From assembly GCF_025999835.1 (NCBI RefSeq), contig NZ_AP025628.1, positions 2,852,001 through 2,916,000 on the forward strand: a stretch of DNA of 64,000 nt. The letters run 5' to 3'. Below the pieces are notes generated by a model. That model was not told the DNA's origin and searched no databases. It saw only the letters and a program-made list of their open reading frames with translations. Position numbers and translations under genes: made by a program. Every line of letters starts with the position of its first letter. Position 1 is the first letter of the stretch. Shown in pieces: positions 45,100 to 53,835 of this stretch. The DNA comes from Caldinitratiruptor microaerophilus (lineage in GTDB: Bacteria > Bacillota > Sulfobacillia > Symbiobacteriales > ZC4RG38).

Positions 45100-46326
45100 C
45101 TATGCCCCGACGAGGCCGGCGGCGTGCTTGAGCTCGGCGGCCCGGTCGGTGCGCTCCCAGGCGACGTTCAGGTCCGTCCGCCCGAAGTGCCCGTAAGCGG
45201 CGACCTGCCGGTACTGGGGCCTGCGCAGGTCCAGGTCCCGGATGATGGCCGCCGGCCGGAGGTCGAAGTGGTGCTGGACGAGGCGGGCCAGCTCCTCGTC
45301 GGGCAGCTCGCCGGTGCCGGCGGTGTCGACCATCACGGAGACCGGGCGCGCCACGCCGATCGCGTACGCGAGCTGCACCTCGCACCGCTTCGCCAGCCCG
45401 GCGGCGACGATGTTCTTCGCCACCCAGCGGGCGGCGTAGGCGGCGGAGCGGTCGACCTTCGTGGGGTCCTTGCCGGAGAAGGCGCCGCCCCCGTGGCGGG
45501 CGTACCCGCCGTAGGTGTCGACGATGATCTTCCGGCCCGTCAGGCCGGTGTCGGCGGAAGGGCCGCCCAGGACGAAGCGGCCGGTGGGGTTGATGAGGTA
45601 GCGGGTGCGGTCGTCGAGGAGATCCGGGCTCACCACCGGCCGGATCACGTGCTCGATGATGTCCTTGCGGATCTGCTCCTGCGTGGTGTCGGGGTCGTGC
45701 TGGGCGGAGACCACGATGGTGTCGACCCGCACCGGCCGCCCGTCCTCGTACTCGACGGTGACCTGGGTCTTGCCGTCCGGCCGGAGGTAGGGCAGGGTGC
45801 CGTTCTTGCGGACGGTGGCCAGCCGGCGGGCCAGCCGGTGCGCCAGGGCGATCGGCAGGGGCATGAGCTCGGGGGTCTCGTCCACGGCGAACCCGAACAT
45901 CATGCCCTGGTCGCCGGCGCCCAGCTCCTCCGGCAGGGCGCCGGGCGCGGCCTCCCGGTCCCCGCCTCCCTCTCGGACCTCCAGGGCAGTGTTGACGCCG
46001 ATGGCGATGTCGGGCGACTGCTCGTCGATCGCCGTCACCACGCCGCACGTCGACCCGTCGAAGCCGTACTTCGCCCGGGTGTACCCGATGTCGAGGATGG
46101 TCTCGCGGGCGATGCGGGCGATGTCGACGTAGGCCCGGGTGCTGATCTCTCCGGCCACCACGACCAGGCCCGTGGTCAGAAGGCACTCGCACGCCACCCG
46201 GGCCCCGGGGTCCTGAGCCAGGATCGCGTCCAGGATCGCGTCCGAGATCTGGTCCGCCACCTTGTCCGGGTGCCCCTCGGTCACGGACTCCGAGGTGAAC
46301 AGGTAGCGGCCGCGCGGCTTCGTCAT
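45100..46326 (-). CDS. metK: S-adenosylmethionine synthetase
   Basis: This 408-residue enzyme makes SAM from methionine and ATP. Motifs are [38 protein letters not shown], and the P-loop-like [50 protein letters not shown] is a Gly/Glu-rich insertion before GAGDQG, as found in some Firmicutes. ATG 46326 follows a SAM-I riboswitch and terminator; the longer frame translates that leader and is not real. Confidence 0.97.
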   Translation of the reverse strand: MTKPRGRYLFTSESVTEGHPDKVADQISDAILDAILAQDPGARVACECLLTTGLVVVAGEISTRAYVDIARIARETILDIGYTRAKYGFDGSTCGVVTAIDEQSPDIAIGVNTALEVREGGGDREAAPGALPEELGAGDQGMMFGFAVDETPELMPLPIALAHRLARRLATVRKNGTLPYLRPDGKTQVTVEYEDGRPVRVDTIVVSAQHDPDTTQEQIRKDIIEHVIRPVVSPDLLDDRTRYLINPTGRFVLGGPSADTGLTGRKIIVDTYGGYARHGGGAFSGKDPTKVDRSAAYAARWVAKNIVAAGLAKRCEVQLAYAIGVARPVSVMVDTAGTGELPDEELARLVQHHFDLRPAAIIRDLDLRRPQYRQVAAYGHFGRTDLNVAWERTDRAAELKHAAGLVGA

Positions 46327-46370
46327 GAGGTCGTGCGCCCCCTCCGTCGAGTTTCTGCTCGCCACACAAG

Positions 46371-46396
46371 AAAAAACCCCTTCGGAGCCGAAGAGG
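46371..46396 (-). terminator. Riboswitch-controlled intrinsic terminator
   Basis: CTCTTCGG-CT-CCGAAGGGG followed by TTTTTT on the minus strand, between the SAM aptamer and metK. Part of its left arm can pair with the aptamer's 3' side to form the antiterminator. Confidence 0.85.
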
Positions 46397-46410
46397 TCAG
46401 TCTTCTGGCT

Positions 46411-46549
46411 CCTCTTATCGGCCGGGGCCGGACGCCACGCCGCACCCCGCTGGCGTTGGCACCCTCCCGGACGGGCCACCCTCGGCGCCGGCCGGCGGGT
46501 TGCCGAGACTTCATCGGGCCAGTCCCTCCGTCTCTCTGGATAAGAGGCC
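46411..46549 (-). promoter_or_regulatory. SAM-I (S-box) riboswitch
   Basis: The minus strand shows the S-box core: CTTATCCAGAGAGACGGAGG at the 5' end, GACTGGCCCGATGAAGTC, CTCGGCAACC, then GGTGCCAA and the closing CCGATAAGAGG that pairs with the 5' CCTCTTATC. SAM binding should favour the downstream terminator and turn metK off. Confidence 0.95.
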
Positions 46550-46571
46550 GATCCTATGCGGTTTGGGTGTA

Positions 46572-46600
46572 ATTGTAGCATAACGCCGGACGCGCGTAAA
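46572..46600 (-). promoter_or_regulatory. Predicted SigA promoter of metK
   Basis: Minus strand TTTACG, 17 bases, TACAAT, about 20 bases upstream of the riboswitch. Confidence 0.6.
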
Positions 46601-46605
46601 CGGCC

Positions 46606-47046
46606 CTACGGCCGCACCTCCCCGGGATCGGCCAGGGCGAAGGTGAGCTCGCACTCGGCCGTCACCTGGCCGCCGACCGTCGCCGTGCCGCGTCCCTTCC
46701 CCACCGTGCCGCGCAGCCGGATGATCTCGACCTCCAGCCGCAGGGTGTCCCCCGGGCGGACGGGCCGCCGGAACCGGGCACCGTCGATCCCCGCGAAGAG
46801 CGGCACCTTGTCCCGGAACTCGGGCTGGCTCAGGAGCGCCACGGCGCCGGTCTGCGCGAGCGCCTCGATCTGCAGCACCCCCGGCAGGATCGGGTTGCCG
46901 GGGTAGTGGCCGGGGACCCAGAACTCGTCCGCCCGGACGTGCTTGAGCCCGACCGCCCGGCGGCCGGGCTCGATCTCCACCACCTCGTCGATGAGGAGCA
47001 TGGGCGGACGGTGGGGGATGACTGCCATGATCTCGTCCCGGTTCAC
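46606..47046 (-). CDS. fabZ: 3-hydroxyacyl-ACP dehydratase FabZ
   Basis: This 146-residue hot-dog enzyme dehydrates 3-hydroxyacyl-ACP in fatty acid elongation. [23 protein letters not shown] starts the protein, and the active site [20 protein letters not shown] holds the catalytic His and Glu. The GTG at 47046 overlaps the flgJ-like stop (GTGA), so lipid and flagellar genes are transcribed together, as in some Bacilli. Confidence 0.96.
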   Translation of the reverse strand: MNRDEIMAVIPHRPPMLLIDEVVEIEPGRRAVGLKHVRADEFWVPGHYPGNPILPGVLQIEALAQTGAVALLSQPEFRDKVPLFAGIDGARFRRPVRPGDTLRLEVEIIRLRGTVGKGRGTATVGGQVTAECELTFALADPGEVRP

Positions 47047-47462
47047 GGGGGAGAGGACCCCTCCTCTCGATCCTCCGGCGGCGCGGCGGCGCCGTCCGGG
47101 TGCGCTGCGCCGGCGGCGCCGTCCGGGTGCGCTGCGCCGGGGGCGGCCGGCCGGGCCGCGCCGGCGAGCGAGCGGTACAGCACCTCGCCGAGGCCCAGGC
47201 CCTTCCCCGCCGCCAGCGCCCGGGCCAGCTCCCGGTCCATCCAGCTGGCGTACACGCCGTGCACCACCCCGCGGTCCTCGCCGCCGAGCGCCTCGGCGGT
47301 CTCCCGCATCTGGCGCAGGACCGTCTCCAACAGGATGGCCTCGAACTCCCGGGCCGCCGCGCGCAGGGGGTCCTCGCCCGGGCTGGCCGGGATGTCCGGG
47401 GGGAGCGGCGGGGTAGGCCGCCCGACGGGAGCCGGGCCTGCCATGCGCATCGCCTCCCGCAC
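47043..47462 (-). CDS. FlgJ-like rod-binding protein
   Basis: This 139-residue protein matches the N-terminal rod-binding domain of Flg[63 protein letters not shown]. The muramidase domain of proteobacterial FlgJ is absent, as usual in Gram-positives. The C-terminal tail contains a duplicated GAAHPDGAA. It follows the rod genes and precedes fabZ. Confidence 0.85.
   Translation of the reverse strand: MREAMRMAGPAPVGRPTPPLPPDIPASPGEDPLRAAAREFEAILLETVLRQMRETAEALGGEDRGVVHGVYASWMDRELARALAAGKGLGLGEVLYRSLAGAARPAAPGAAHPDGAAGAAHPDGAAAPPEDREEGSSPP
47090..47146. repeat. Two 27-bp tandem units in flgJ-like gene
   Basis: A 27-base unit containing GCCGTCCGGGTGCGCTGCGC is directly repeated, encoding the doubled nine-residue GAAHPDGAA in the disordered tail. 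Confidence 0.75.
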
Positions 47463-47493
47463 AGGGGTGCCGGCCCGGGGGGCCGGTCAGGGG

Positions 47494-48276
47494 CTAGCCG
47501 CGGCGGAGGTTGTTCGCCAGGCCGATCGCCTCGTCGGCAGCCTGGATGGCCTTGGCGTTCAGCTCGTACGCCCGCTGGGCCACGATGAGGTTCACCATCT
47601 CCGTCGCGACCTCGACGTTCGAGCCCTCGAGGAAGCCGGAGAGCACCCGGCCGAGGCCCTCGCTGCCCGGGGTCCCCTCCGTGGGCTGCCCGGAGGCGTC
47701 CGTCTCCTTCAGGAGCGATCCACCCATGGCCAGGAGCCCGGAGGGGTTGGGGAACCGGGCCAGGCCGACCTGGCCGAGTTCCTTGGGATCGGTGTCCCCG
47801 TCCACATAGGCATAGACCGTCCCGTCCGCGGAAACCGACAGGGAGACAGTGTTCTCGGGGACGGAATCAAGAGGGTTTCCCCCGTCGTCGAGCAGCTTGT
47901 AGCCCTCGGCGTTGACGATGTTGCCCTCGGCGTCCACCCGGAAGGACCCGGACCGCGTGTAGAACCGGTTGCCGTCGCCGTCTTCGACCATGAAGAAGCC
48001 GTCGCCCTCGATGGCGAGATCGAGGGGCTGCCCGGTGGGGTTGAGCGGCCCACCGGTGAAGATCCGGGTGGTGGCGACGGGCCGGACGCCGGCGCCGACC
48101 TCGATCCGCGCCCCGGTTGCCCGCGGGTAGAGGGCCTGGTAGAACAGATCGGCGAACTCGGCCCTGCTCTTCTTGAAGCCGGTGGTGTTCACGTTGGCCA
48201 GGTTGTTGGCCACCACGTCGAGCTGGATCTGCTGCGCCAGCATGCCGCCGGCCGCGCTGTACAGGGCTCGGATCAC
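47494..48276 (-). CDS. flgG: Flagellar distal rod protein FlgG / FlhP-type
   Basis: This 260-residue rod/hook-family protein begins MIRALYSAAGGMLAQQIQLDVVANNLANVNTTGFKKSRAEFADLFY and ends GSNVEVATEMVNLIVAQRAYELNAKAIQAADEAIGLANNLRRG. GDGFFMVEDGDGNRFYTRSGSFRVDAEGNIVNAEGYKLLDDGGNP is the typical central block. Order mbl-flhO-flhP in Bacillus supports the FlhP name; FlgG is the general family. Confidence 0.93.
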   Translation of the reverse strand: MIRALYSAAGGMLAQQIQLDVVANNLANVNTTGFKKSRAEFADLFYQALYPRATGARIEVGAGVRPVATTRIFTGGPLNPTGQPLDLAIEGDGFFMVEDGDGNRFYTRSGSFRVDAEGNIVNAEGYKLLDDGGNPLDSVPENTVSLSVSADGTVYAYVDGDTDPKELGQVGLARFPNPSGLLAMGGSLLKETDASGQPTEGTPGSEGLGRVLSGFLEGSNVEVATEMVNLIVAQRAYELNAKAIQAADEAIGLANNLRRG

Positions 48277-48321
48277 GGATCTCGCCTCCGTGGGGAATTC
48301 GGGTCCGCCCGGCCGGGTGCG

Positions 48322-49170
48322 TCACCCGACCCGGCCGACGTCGTTGGCCGCCCGGCCCAGGGCCTCGTCCTGCATCCTCAGCGCCCGCTGGTTCGCCTCG
48401 TAGGCCCGCATGGTGGCGATGAGATCGGCCATCTCGAGGACGGGCTCGACGCCGGAACCCTCGAGGTAGCCCACGAGGAGGGTCCACGGCCGGGCGCCGC
48501 CGGCCGGTGCACCGCCCGCCGGTTCGGACCGGGCCACACGGGCCAGGAGCACGGAGCCTTCACCTTGCGCCCACAGGTTGGCCCCGACCTTGCGGAGGCC
48601 GGGCACCTCCTGGCTGGAGACGATGGCCAGCCGGCCCAGGGCCTCGCCGCCGGCCCGGACGGTGCCGTCGGAGTCGACCTGGATGGCCTCCTCGCCCCCG
48701 GGCCGCCGGCCCGCGCCGGCTCCGCCGGCGGCGACGGGCTGGCCGCTCTCGAGCAGCACCCGGTGGCCGGATGCGGTGACGAGGTAACCCTCGGCGTCCA
48801 GGCGGAAGGCACCGTCTCGCGTGTAGAAGCGCTGTCCCCGGGCGTCCTCCACCGTGAAAAAGCCGTCGCCCTGCAGCGCAAGGTCCAGGGCGCGGCCGGT
48901 GAAGCGCAGGGGGCCGTCGGCAAGGACGGTCACGGTCTCCGGGGTCTGCACGCCCATGCCGAGCCGCCCCACCGGTGCCGGCGGGGCGATCCGGCCGGTG
49001 CCGTCGCGGTCGTCAAGGCGTTGGACGAGGACGTCCGCGAAGGGGCGGGCGCGCACGGCGTCCGGCTTGTAGCCCGTGGTGGCGGCGTTCGCCACGTTGT
49101 TGGTGATCACGTCGAGCCGGCGGGCCTCGGCAATCATTCCGGTCGCCGATGCGTAGATGCCGCGGAGCAA
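48322..49170 (-). CDS. Flagellar rod protein FlgF / FlhO-type
   Basis: This 282-residue rod-family protein is the mate of the next gene. From TTG 49170 it reads MLRGIYASATGMIAEARRLDVITNNVANAATTGYKPDAVRARPF. The centre is LQGDGFFTVEDARGQRFYTRDGAFRLDAEGYLVTASGHRVLLESG, and the end EPVLEMADLIATMRAYEANQRALRMQDEALGRAANDV. GGGGGG seven bases before TTG supports this start; a GTG 36 bases upstream gives a longer, less typical end. Confidence 0.92.
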   Translation of the reverse strand: MLRGIYASATGMIAEARRLDVITNNVANAATTGYKPDAVRARPFADVLVQRLDDRDGTGRIAPPAPVGRLGMGVQTPETVTVLADGPLRFTGRALDLALQGDGFFTVEDARGQRFYTRDGAFRLDAEGYLVTASGHRVLLESGQPVAAGGAGAGRRPGGEEAIQVDSDGTVRAGGEALGRLAIVSSQEVPGLRKVGANLWAQGEGSVLLARVARSEPAGGAPAGGARPWTLLVGYLEGSGVEPVLEMADLIATMRAYEANQRALRMQDEALGRAANDVGRVG

Positions 49171-49395
49171 GCGGGTGCCCCCCAGTGCAAGCGAGCTTTC
49201 CACCACTTACAGTATCGACGGGGATGCGCCCGCCATTAAGGATGTTCGGGCGGGAAACGGCGGCCCGGCCGGCAGTCCGTGATTTGCCGGTCCCCGTGAG
49301 TGCCCAAACTCGACTTGACACGGTGTCGTCGTCGCAAGCTGACAGAGTAGCTTAGTCTGAGGCGTGCCAGAGGGAACCGGAGTTCTGTTCGCCCG

Positions 49396-49425
49396 TTGCC
49401 AAGTAGGGCAAGAAGGTGGTAATGT
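49396..49425 (+). promoter_or_regulatory. Candidate promoter of antitoxin-doc operon
   Basis: TTGCCA, 18 bases, TAATGT. A perfect GCACATGTGC palindrome (49456-49465) lies between it and the antitoxin start and could be the autoregulatory operator. Moderate match only. Confidence 0.35.
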
Positions 49426-49484
49426 TGTCCTGCCGGAAACACGCATACCATCGTGGCACATGTGCGAGGGAGGGTGAGCAGATC

Positions 49485-49655
49485 ATGGCCGAGGTGATGG
49501 AGAGGCTCGAAAGGGTTCAACTCCCTCCCCATGTCCGTGAGCAGCTTGGACTGGACAAGGATTGGCAGCGAAAAGTCCCCCGTGACTTCCTTGAGCGGGT
49601 ATTGAAGACAGCTTCCAAGTATGAACACGTTCTGAGGGAGTTGTCCAAGCGGTAG
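49485..49655 (+). CDS. Small antitoxin partner of Doc-like toxin
   Basis: A 56-residue protein MAEVMERLERVQLPPHVREQ... rich in Glu, Arg and Leu, ending VLKTASKYEHVLRELSKR. It is located one codon from a Doc-type toxin: the stop TAG overlaps the toxin's GTG as TAGTG, the usual antitoxin-first, coupled layout. It is not a recognisable Phd or AbrB fold, so the antitoxin call is by position and size. AGGGAGGG is upstream. Its base composition is lower in GC than the neighbours. Confidence 0.7.
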   Translation: MAEVMERLERVQLPPHVREQLGLDKDWQRKVPRDFLERVLKTASKYEHVLRELSKR

Positions 49656-50167
49656 TGAAAATACGCTACCTTGATCCACTTGAAGTGCTGGTAATCCATT
49701 ACGTTGTAGTGGACCAGCACTTCAGTGATTTATATGATGCCGAAGAGGAACGGGGCGTCAAGAACCCCGGGGCCCTCGTCTCGGCGCTTCATGCGCCCCA
49801 GCATACGTTCGGGGGCGAGGACCTGGTCCCGGACGTGCTTATGAAGGCGGCCGTCCTGATGCGCTCCCTGATCCAGAACCATCCGTTCCATAACGGAAAC
49901 AAGCGGACAGCCGTTATTGCAACGATTTTGTTTCTTGAAGACAACGGCTACGAACTACGGGTTCCGGACAAGAAACTCATCAAGCTGGCAGTTCAAATAG
50001 CGACACCGGACAGCATTCCCGTGCCTCGAATACGGAAGTGGCTCGCAAAGTACACCAAGAAAGTGCACCGGGGTGCGAACAAGACCGCCCCCGTGCGAGC
50101 CGGGTGGGGCGACATAATCCATGAGGTGAAGAGGCTTTTCACCTCTCGCCTGAATAAAGAGTCGTGA
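49655..50167 (+). CDS. Doc/Fic-family toxin
   Basis: This 170-residue Fic-fold protein has the active loop HPFHNGNKRTA (about residues 76-86), matching Doc-type HxFx(D/N)xNKR rather than AMP-adding HPFxxGNGR. Doc phosphorylates EF-Tu and halts translation. DLYDAEEERGVKNPGALVSALHAPQ is the usual Doc N-terminal region. The C-terminal KKVHRGANKTAPVRAGWGD extension is not in short Doc proteins. Codon use and AT content differ from surrounding genes, suggesting horizontal transfer into the mbl-rod gene junction. Confidence 0.88.
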   Translation: MKIRYLDPLEVLVIHYVVVDQHFSDLYDAEEERGVKNPGALVSALHAPQHTFGGEDLVPDVLMKAAVLMRSLIQNHPFHNGNKRTAVIATILFLEDNGYELRVPDKKLIKLAVQIATPDSIPVPRIRKWLAKYTKKVHRGANKTAPVRAGWGDIIHEVKRLFTSRLNKES

Positions 50168-50224
50168 CGGGATCCATGCGGAGCGGGGCATGCGGCCGCA
50201 CACGGGCCGGCGGTGGCCGGCCCG

Positions 50225-51244
50225 TTACAGTACGCGCTTCAGCACCACCAGGTGGTCTTCCATCGTCTCGTACCGCTCCAGGGCGATCCCCGTCCCCTTC
50301 GCGACGCAGGAGGCGGGGTCGTCGGCGACGTGGGCGGGGATGCCCGTCTCCCGGGTGATGAGCTCGTCCAGCCCGTGCAGGAGAGCACCCCCGCCGGTGA
50401 GCACGATGCCGCGCTCGTGGATGTCGGCCGTGAGTTCGGGCGGCGTCTGCTCCAGGACGGTCTTGACCGTCTGCACGATGGCGGTGACGGGTTCCTCGAG
50501 TGCGATGCGGGTCTCCGCCGAGGTGAGCCGGATGGTCTTGGGCAGGCCGGTCATGAGGTCCCGGCCACGGACCTCCATCGCCTCGTTGCGGCTGCCGGAG
50601 GCCGTGGCGATGCTGATCTTGATCTCCTCGGCCGTGCGCTCGCCGATGAGGAGATTGTGCTCTCGCTTCACGTAGCGCATGATGGCTTCGTCGAACTTGT
50701 CGCCGGCGACGCGGATGGACTGGCTCTGCACCACTCCCCCGAGCGACAGGACGGCGACGTCGGTCGTGCCGCCGCCGATGTCGACGACCATGTGCCCGGC
50801 CGGCTTGGTGACGTCGAGCCCGGCGCCGAGGGCCGCGGCGAGCGGCTCCTCGATGAGGGAGGCGTGGCGGGCCCCGACCTCCATCGCGGCCTCGAGGACG
50901 GCCCGCTTCTCGACGGTCGTCACGACGGCGGGGATGCAGATCATCACCCGCGGGCGGGCGAAGAACCGGGGGCCGGTCACCCGGTCGAGAAAGTGCTTGA
51001 GCATCGCCCGCGTCACCTCGTAGTCGGCGATGACCCCGTTCCGCAGCGGCCGCGTCGCGACGATGTTGCCCGGGGTCCGCCCCAGCATCCGCCGGGCCTC
51101 GGCCCCCACGGCCAGGATCTTGCCGCTGTGCCGTTCCAGGGCGACCACCGACGGCTCCCGCAGGACGATGCCCTTTCCCCGGATGTGGATCAGTACCGTG
51201 GCCGTGCCGAGATCGATACCCACGTCCCTGCCAAGGCCGAACAC
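50225..51244 (-). CDS. mbl: MreB-like actin homologue Mbl
   Basis: This 339-residue bacterial actin organises lateral wall synthesis. Phosphate and nucleotide motifs are GIDLGTATVLIHIRGKGIVLREPSVVALE, VVDIGGGTTDVAVLSLGGVV, and IVLTGGGALLHGLDELI. The neighbour spoIIID supports the Mbl rather than the MreB branch, as in Bacillus spoIIID-mbl. Length is normal. Confidence 0.95.
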   Translation of the reverse strand: MFGLGRDVGIDLGTATVLIHIRGKGIVLREPSVVALERHSGKILAVGAEARRMLGRTPGNIVATRPLRNGVIADYEVTRAMLKHFLDRVTGPRFFARPRVMICIPAVVTTVEKRAVLEAAMEVGARHASLIEEPLAAALGAGLDVTKPAGHMVVDIGGGTTDVAVLSLGGVVQSQSIRVAGDKFDEAIMRYVKREHNLLIGERTAEEIKISIATASGSRNEAMEVRGRDLMTGLPKTIRLTSAETRIALEEPVTAIVQTVKTVLEQTPPELTADIHERGIVLTGGGALLHGLDELITRETGIPAHVADDPASCVAKGTGIALERYETMEDHLVVLKRVL

Positions 51245-51395
51245 GAATTCCGCCCCCCGCCCCGCGCAGCCGTGCGTGACGCGCGCCCGCGACGTCCTTC
51301 AGGCTTGATTCGCCGGGGTGGGCGAGATTCCCTGTTCAGGGTCTGGCAAGGCTGGAACACAGCTGCAACAGACGGCCAGGAGGCGATCTTCCGGC

Positions 51396-51644
51396 TCAGC
51401 GCTCGAGGTACTTCTGGCGGGTGGCCTGTCCTCCCCGGATGTGGCGTTCGGCCTTGTTGAAGTCCAGGACCCGCTTCACCTTCGCTGCGAGTTCCGGGTT
51501 GATCCGGGGCAGCCGCTCGGTCACGTCCTTGTGCACGGTGCTCTTCGACACGCCGTAGATCTGGGCGGTCTCGCGCACCGTGTTGCGGGTGCGGAAGATG
51601 TGATTGCCCACGTCAAGGACCCTTTTCCAGATGTAGTCCTTCAC
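51396..51644 (-). CDS. spoIIID: Sporulation transcription factor SpoIIID
   Basis: This 82-residue helix-turn-helix regulator acts in the mother cell after SigE: MKDYIWKRVLDVGNHIFRTRNTVRETAQIYGVSKSTVHKDVTERLPRINPELAAKVKRVLDFNKAERHIRGGQATRQKYL. ETAQIYGVSKSTVHKDV is the HTH, and the KAERHIRGG ending is diagnostic. GTG start. A candidate SigE-type promoter lies about 30 bases upstream. Confidence 0.97.
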   Translation of the reverse strand: MKDYIWKRVLDVGNHIFRTRNTVRETAQIYGVSKSTVHKDVTERLPRINPELAAKVKRVLDFNKAERHIRGGQATRQKYLER

Positions 51645-51675
51645 CTCAGGCCCCCCTCCCGCCCGTGGGCTGCTA

Positions 51676-51706
51676 CATGCCTATTCGGGCGGGAAGGGGA
51701 AGATGC
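51676..51706 (-). promoter_or_regulatory. Candidate SigE-type promoter of spoIIID
   Basis: Minus strand GCATCTT, 14 bases, AATAGGCAT. The same layout (GCATACG-N14-CATAGGCAT) precedes spoIID. SigE consensus is KMATATT-N14-CATACAnT, so the -10 is only a partial match. Confidence 0.4.
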
Positions 51707-51736
51707 AGCGGGCCCGGAGGCCGGGAGAGAGGGGGT

Positions 51737-52633
51737 TCAGCGGGCGCGGAGGACGGTGACGGGGTCGACGGGGCGCCCGTCCCGGCGGGCCTCGAAGTGC
51801 AGGTGCGGGCCCTGGTCGGCTTCCAGGGGCCCGGGGCGGCCGACGTTCCCGATCACCTGCCCGCGCCGCACCGGGTCGCCCCTGCGCACGGCCACGGTCC
51901 CGAGGCCGGCGTAGCGCGTGGTCCTCCCGTCGCCGTGGTCGATCGTGACGGTCATGCCCAGGAGCGGGTCCGCGCCGGTCGAGGCCACGGTGCCGGCCGC
52001 GGCGGCGCGCACCGGGTCGCCCTCGGCGGCCGCCAGGTCGACCCCCGCGTGCAGCCGCCACTCGCCGGCATCCGGCACGAGCGCCCAGCCGAAGGCGGCG
52101 ACGGTCCTCCCCCCGACCGGCAGGTCCAGCGGCGCCCGGTCGACCGGCAAGGGCGGCAGAGCCGCTCGCCCCGCGCCGGGCGCCGCGGCCGGGACGGCCT
52201 CACGCGCGGGCGGCCGGGCCGTCGCGTCCGTCGCGGGCTGCGGGGAGGCACCCGAGGACGCCGGGCGGGGGCCGGAGGATGAGGCCGGGGACGCCGGGAG
52301 CGCTGCGGCGTCCGGCGGGGCGACGGCGCCGGGGGCGCCGGAGAGCCCCGGCAGGGAGAGGCGGACCGAAGCGGGCCGGTCGTACGCCACCAGGGCGGCG
52401 AGCAGCAGCGAGAGGAGCGCGACGGAGCCGATGGCCGAGCGCCGGTCCGCGGGAAGCCGCCGCCAGGCGGCCCGCAGGGTCTCGCCGGTGAAGGCCGCCC
52501 GCATCCGGGCCACGGCGCCGCGGCCCCGGGCGGCCGCCCGGACGACGGCGCGGGCGGTCCGGCCCATCGCCCGCCAGAGGCGGGAGCCGAGGGATCGCAG
52601 CGAATGCAGGGATCGGCGAAGCACCGCGGTCAC
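51737..52633 (-). CDS. M23 (LytM) metallopeptidase, SpoIIQ-like
   Basis: This 298-residue protein has a basic N-terminus (about 65 residues, Arg-rich), one membrane helix (SVALLSLLLAALVAYDRP), a long Pro/Ser/Ala linker, and a C-terminal M23 domain FGWALVPDAGEWRLHAGVDLAAAEGDPVRAAAAGTVAS...GPHLHFEARRDGRPVDP. The HxxxD and HxH zinc ligands are intact, so it could be an active endopeptidase, unlike B. subtilis SpoIIQ. Its place between spoIID and spoIIID suggests a role in engulfment or the feeding channel; this is inference. Confidence 0.88.
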   Translation of the reverse strand: MTAVLRRSLHSLRSLGSRLWRAMGRTARAVVRAAARGRGAVARMRAAFTGETLRAAWRRLPADRRSAIGSVALLSLLLAALVAYDRPASVRLSLPGLSGAPGAVAPPDAAALPASPASSSGPRPASSGASPQPATDATARPPAREAVPAAAPGAGRAALPPLPVDRAPLDLPVGGRTVAAFGWALVPDAGEWRLHAGVDLAAAEGDPVRAAAAGTVASTGADPLLGMTVTIDHGDGRTTRYAGLGTVAVRRGDPVRRGQVIGNVGRPGPLEADQGPHLHFEARRDGRPVDPVTVLRAR

Positions 52634-52704
52634 CTCCGGGCCTAATATGCCCGAAGGTCCCGACGGTTAACCCAGCAATTCCCGCTGCCCGGGCGCGGCT
52701 GCCA

Positions 52705-53682
52705 TCACCCTTCGAAGATCGGTTCCACCTCCGTCCCCGGGTAGTAGTGGGCGAGGATCTCCCGGAACGTCTTCCCGGCCCGCGCCATGCCGTTGGCGCC
52801 CCACTGGCTGAGGCCGACCCCGTGGCCGTAGCCCCGCGTGGTGATCACCACCCTGCCGCGCTCCGTGCGCACGGTGAAGTCGGCCGAGCGGAGCCCCAGG
52901 CGGGTGCGGAACTCGGTGCCGGCCAGGGTCAGGCCGCCCACCCGGACCTGGGCCACCCGCCCGCCGGGCGTGCGGCCGAGAATGACCACGGGTGGGTCGG
53001 ACCCGCCTGCCAGGCGGCGGGGGTCGATCCCGAGGGCGCGGGCGAGGTCAGCGGTGGCGAACGCCACCTCCTCGACGTAGTTCGGGGCATCCTTTCCGTA
53101 AGGGTCGGGCACCGGCCTGAGGTAGGGGACCGGACGTCCCCAGACGGCGGCGGCGTCCTCCGTCATCACGCCCGAGGTGGCGTGGTACACGGCGTCGATC
53201 GGCTGCCCCCGGTAGGTGACGAGAAGGCCGCGGGTGGCACGGGCCTGCTCCTGCAGCCGGGTCCAGTAACGGCGGGCGGCCCAGTAGCCGAGCTTCTGCC
53301 GCAGGGCGTCGAAGTCCGTGTAGGCCTGTCCAGCGCCCGGGGACGCGCAGACGTCGGCCCGGGGCTCGAGGCTGCACCCGCCCCCGCCGAAGCGCCGCAT
53401 GTGCTTGACGGTGTACGTCCGGGCCACCACGAACTGGGCGCGCAGCGCTTCGTCGGCGAAGCGGGGCGGCATCTCGGCGGCCACCACCCCCACGAGGTAC
53501 TCGTCGAGCGGCAGGGTGCGGATCTGGCCGGTGTCAGGGAAGTAGACGGACACGGTGAGCCCGCCCTCCGGGCTTGCCTGCGGCGGGGGCGTGCGGGCCG
53601 TGCACCCCCGGCCCAGGAGCGACGGGAGCACGACCAGCACCAGGGCCGCCAGACCGGCCCAGGTGGTCAAGAGCCTTCGCAC
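52705..53682 (-). CDS. spoIID: Stage II sporulation lytic transglycosylase SpoIID
   Basis: This 325-residue membrane-anchored peptidoglycan hydrolase is needed for engulfment. The N-terminal helix is LLTTWAGLAALVLVVLPSLLG, then VSVYFPDTGQIRTLPLDEYLVGVVAAEMPPRFADEALRAQFVVARTYTV (catalytic Glu in AAEMPP), YHATSGVMTEDAAAVWG and RGYGHGVGLSQWGANGMA. GTG 53682 (AGGGAGGGG seven bases upstream) is preferred to GTG 53703. Confidence 0.95.
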   Translation of the reverse strand: MRRLLTTWAGLAALVLVVLPSLLGRGCTARTPPPQASPEGGLTVSVYFPDTGQIRTLPLDEYLVGVVAAEMPPRFADEALRAQFVVARTYTVKHMRRFGGGGCSLEPRADVCASPGAGQAYTDFDALRQKLGYWAARRYWTRLQEQARATRGLLVTYRGQPIDAVYHATSGVMTEDAAAVWGRPVPYLRPVPDPYGKDAPNYVEEVAFATADLARALGIDPRRLAGGSDPPVVILGRTPGGRVAQVRVGGLTLAGTEFRTRLGLRSADFTVRTERGRVVITTRGYGHGVGLSQWGANGMARAGKTFREILAHYYPGTEVEPIFEG

Positions 53683-53705
53683 GGGGCGCCCCTCCCTGTC
53701 CACTC

Positions 53706-53736
53706 CATGCCTATGGGGAAGGCCAGGAGCGTATGC
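53706..53736 (-). promoter_or_regulatory. Candidate SigE-type promoter of spoIID
   Basis: Minus strand GCATACG, 14 bases, CATAGGCAT, about 25-50 bases before the start codon. It matches the spoIIID element in spacing and in ATAGGCATG. Confidence 0.45.
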
Positions 53737-53835
53737 CCCGGGAGGAGGTTACACGCAGATAGCGAAGTCCCAATCGAACCGTTCTCGCTGGAATCGCATG
53801 TGGTGACGGAAAACTCGGTCGGAAGGTGCCGATCG

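Noticed and set aside
49315-49320. Perfect TTGACA upstream of the antitoxin
   Set aside because: No -10-like hexamer lies 16-19 bases downstream; TTGCCA-N18-TAATGT at 49396 is a better candidate.
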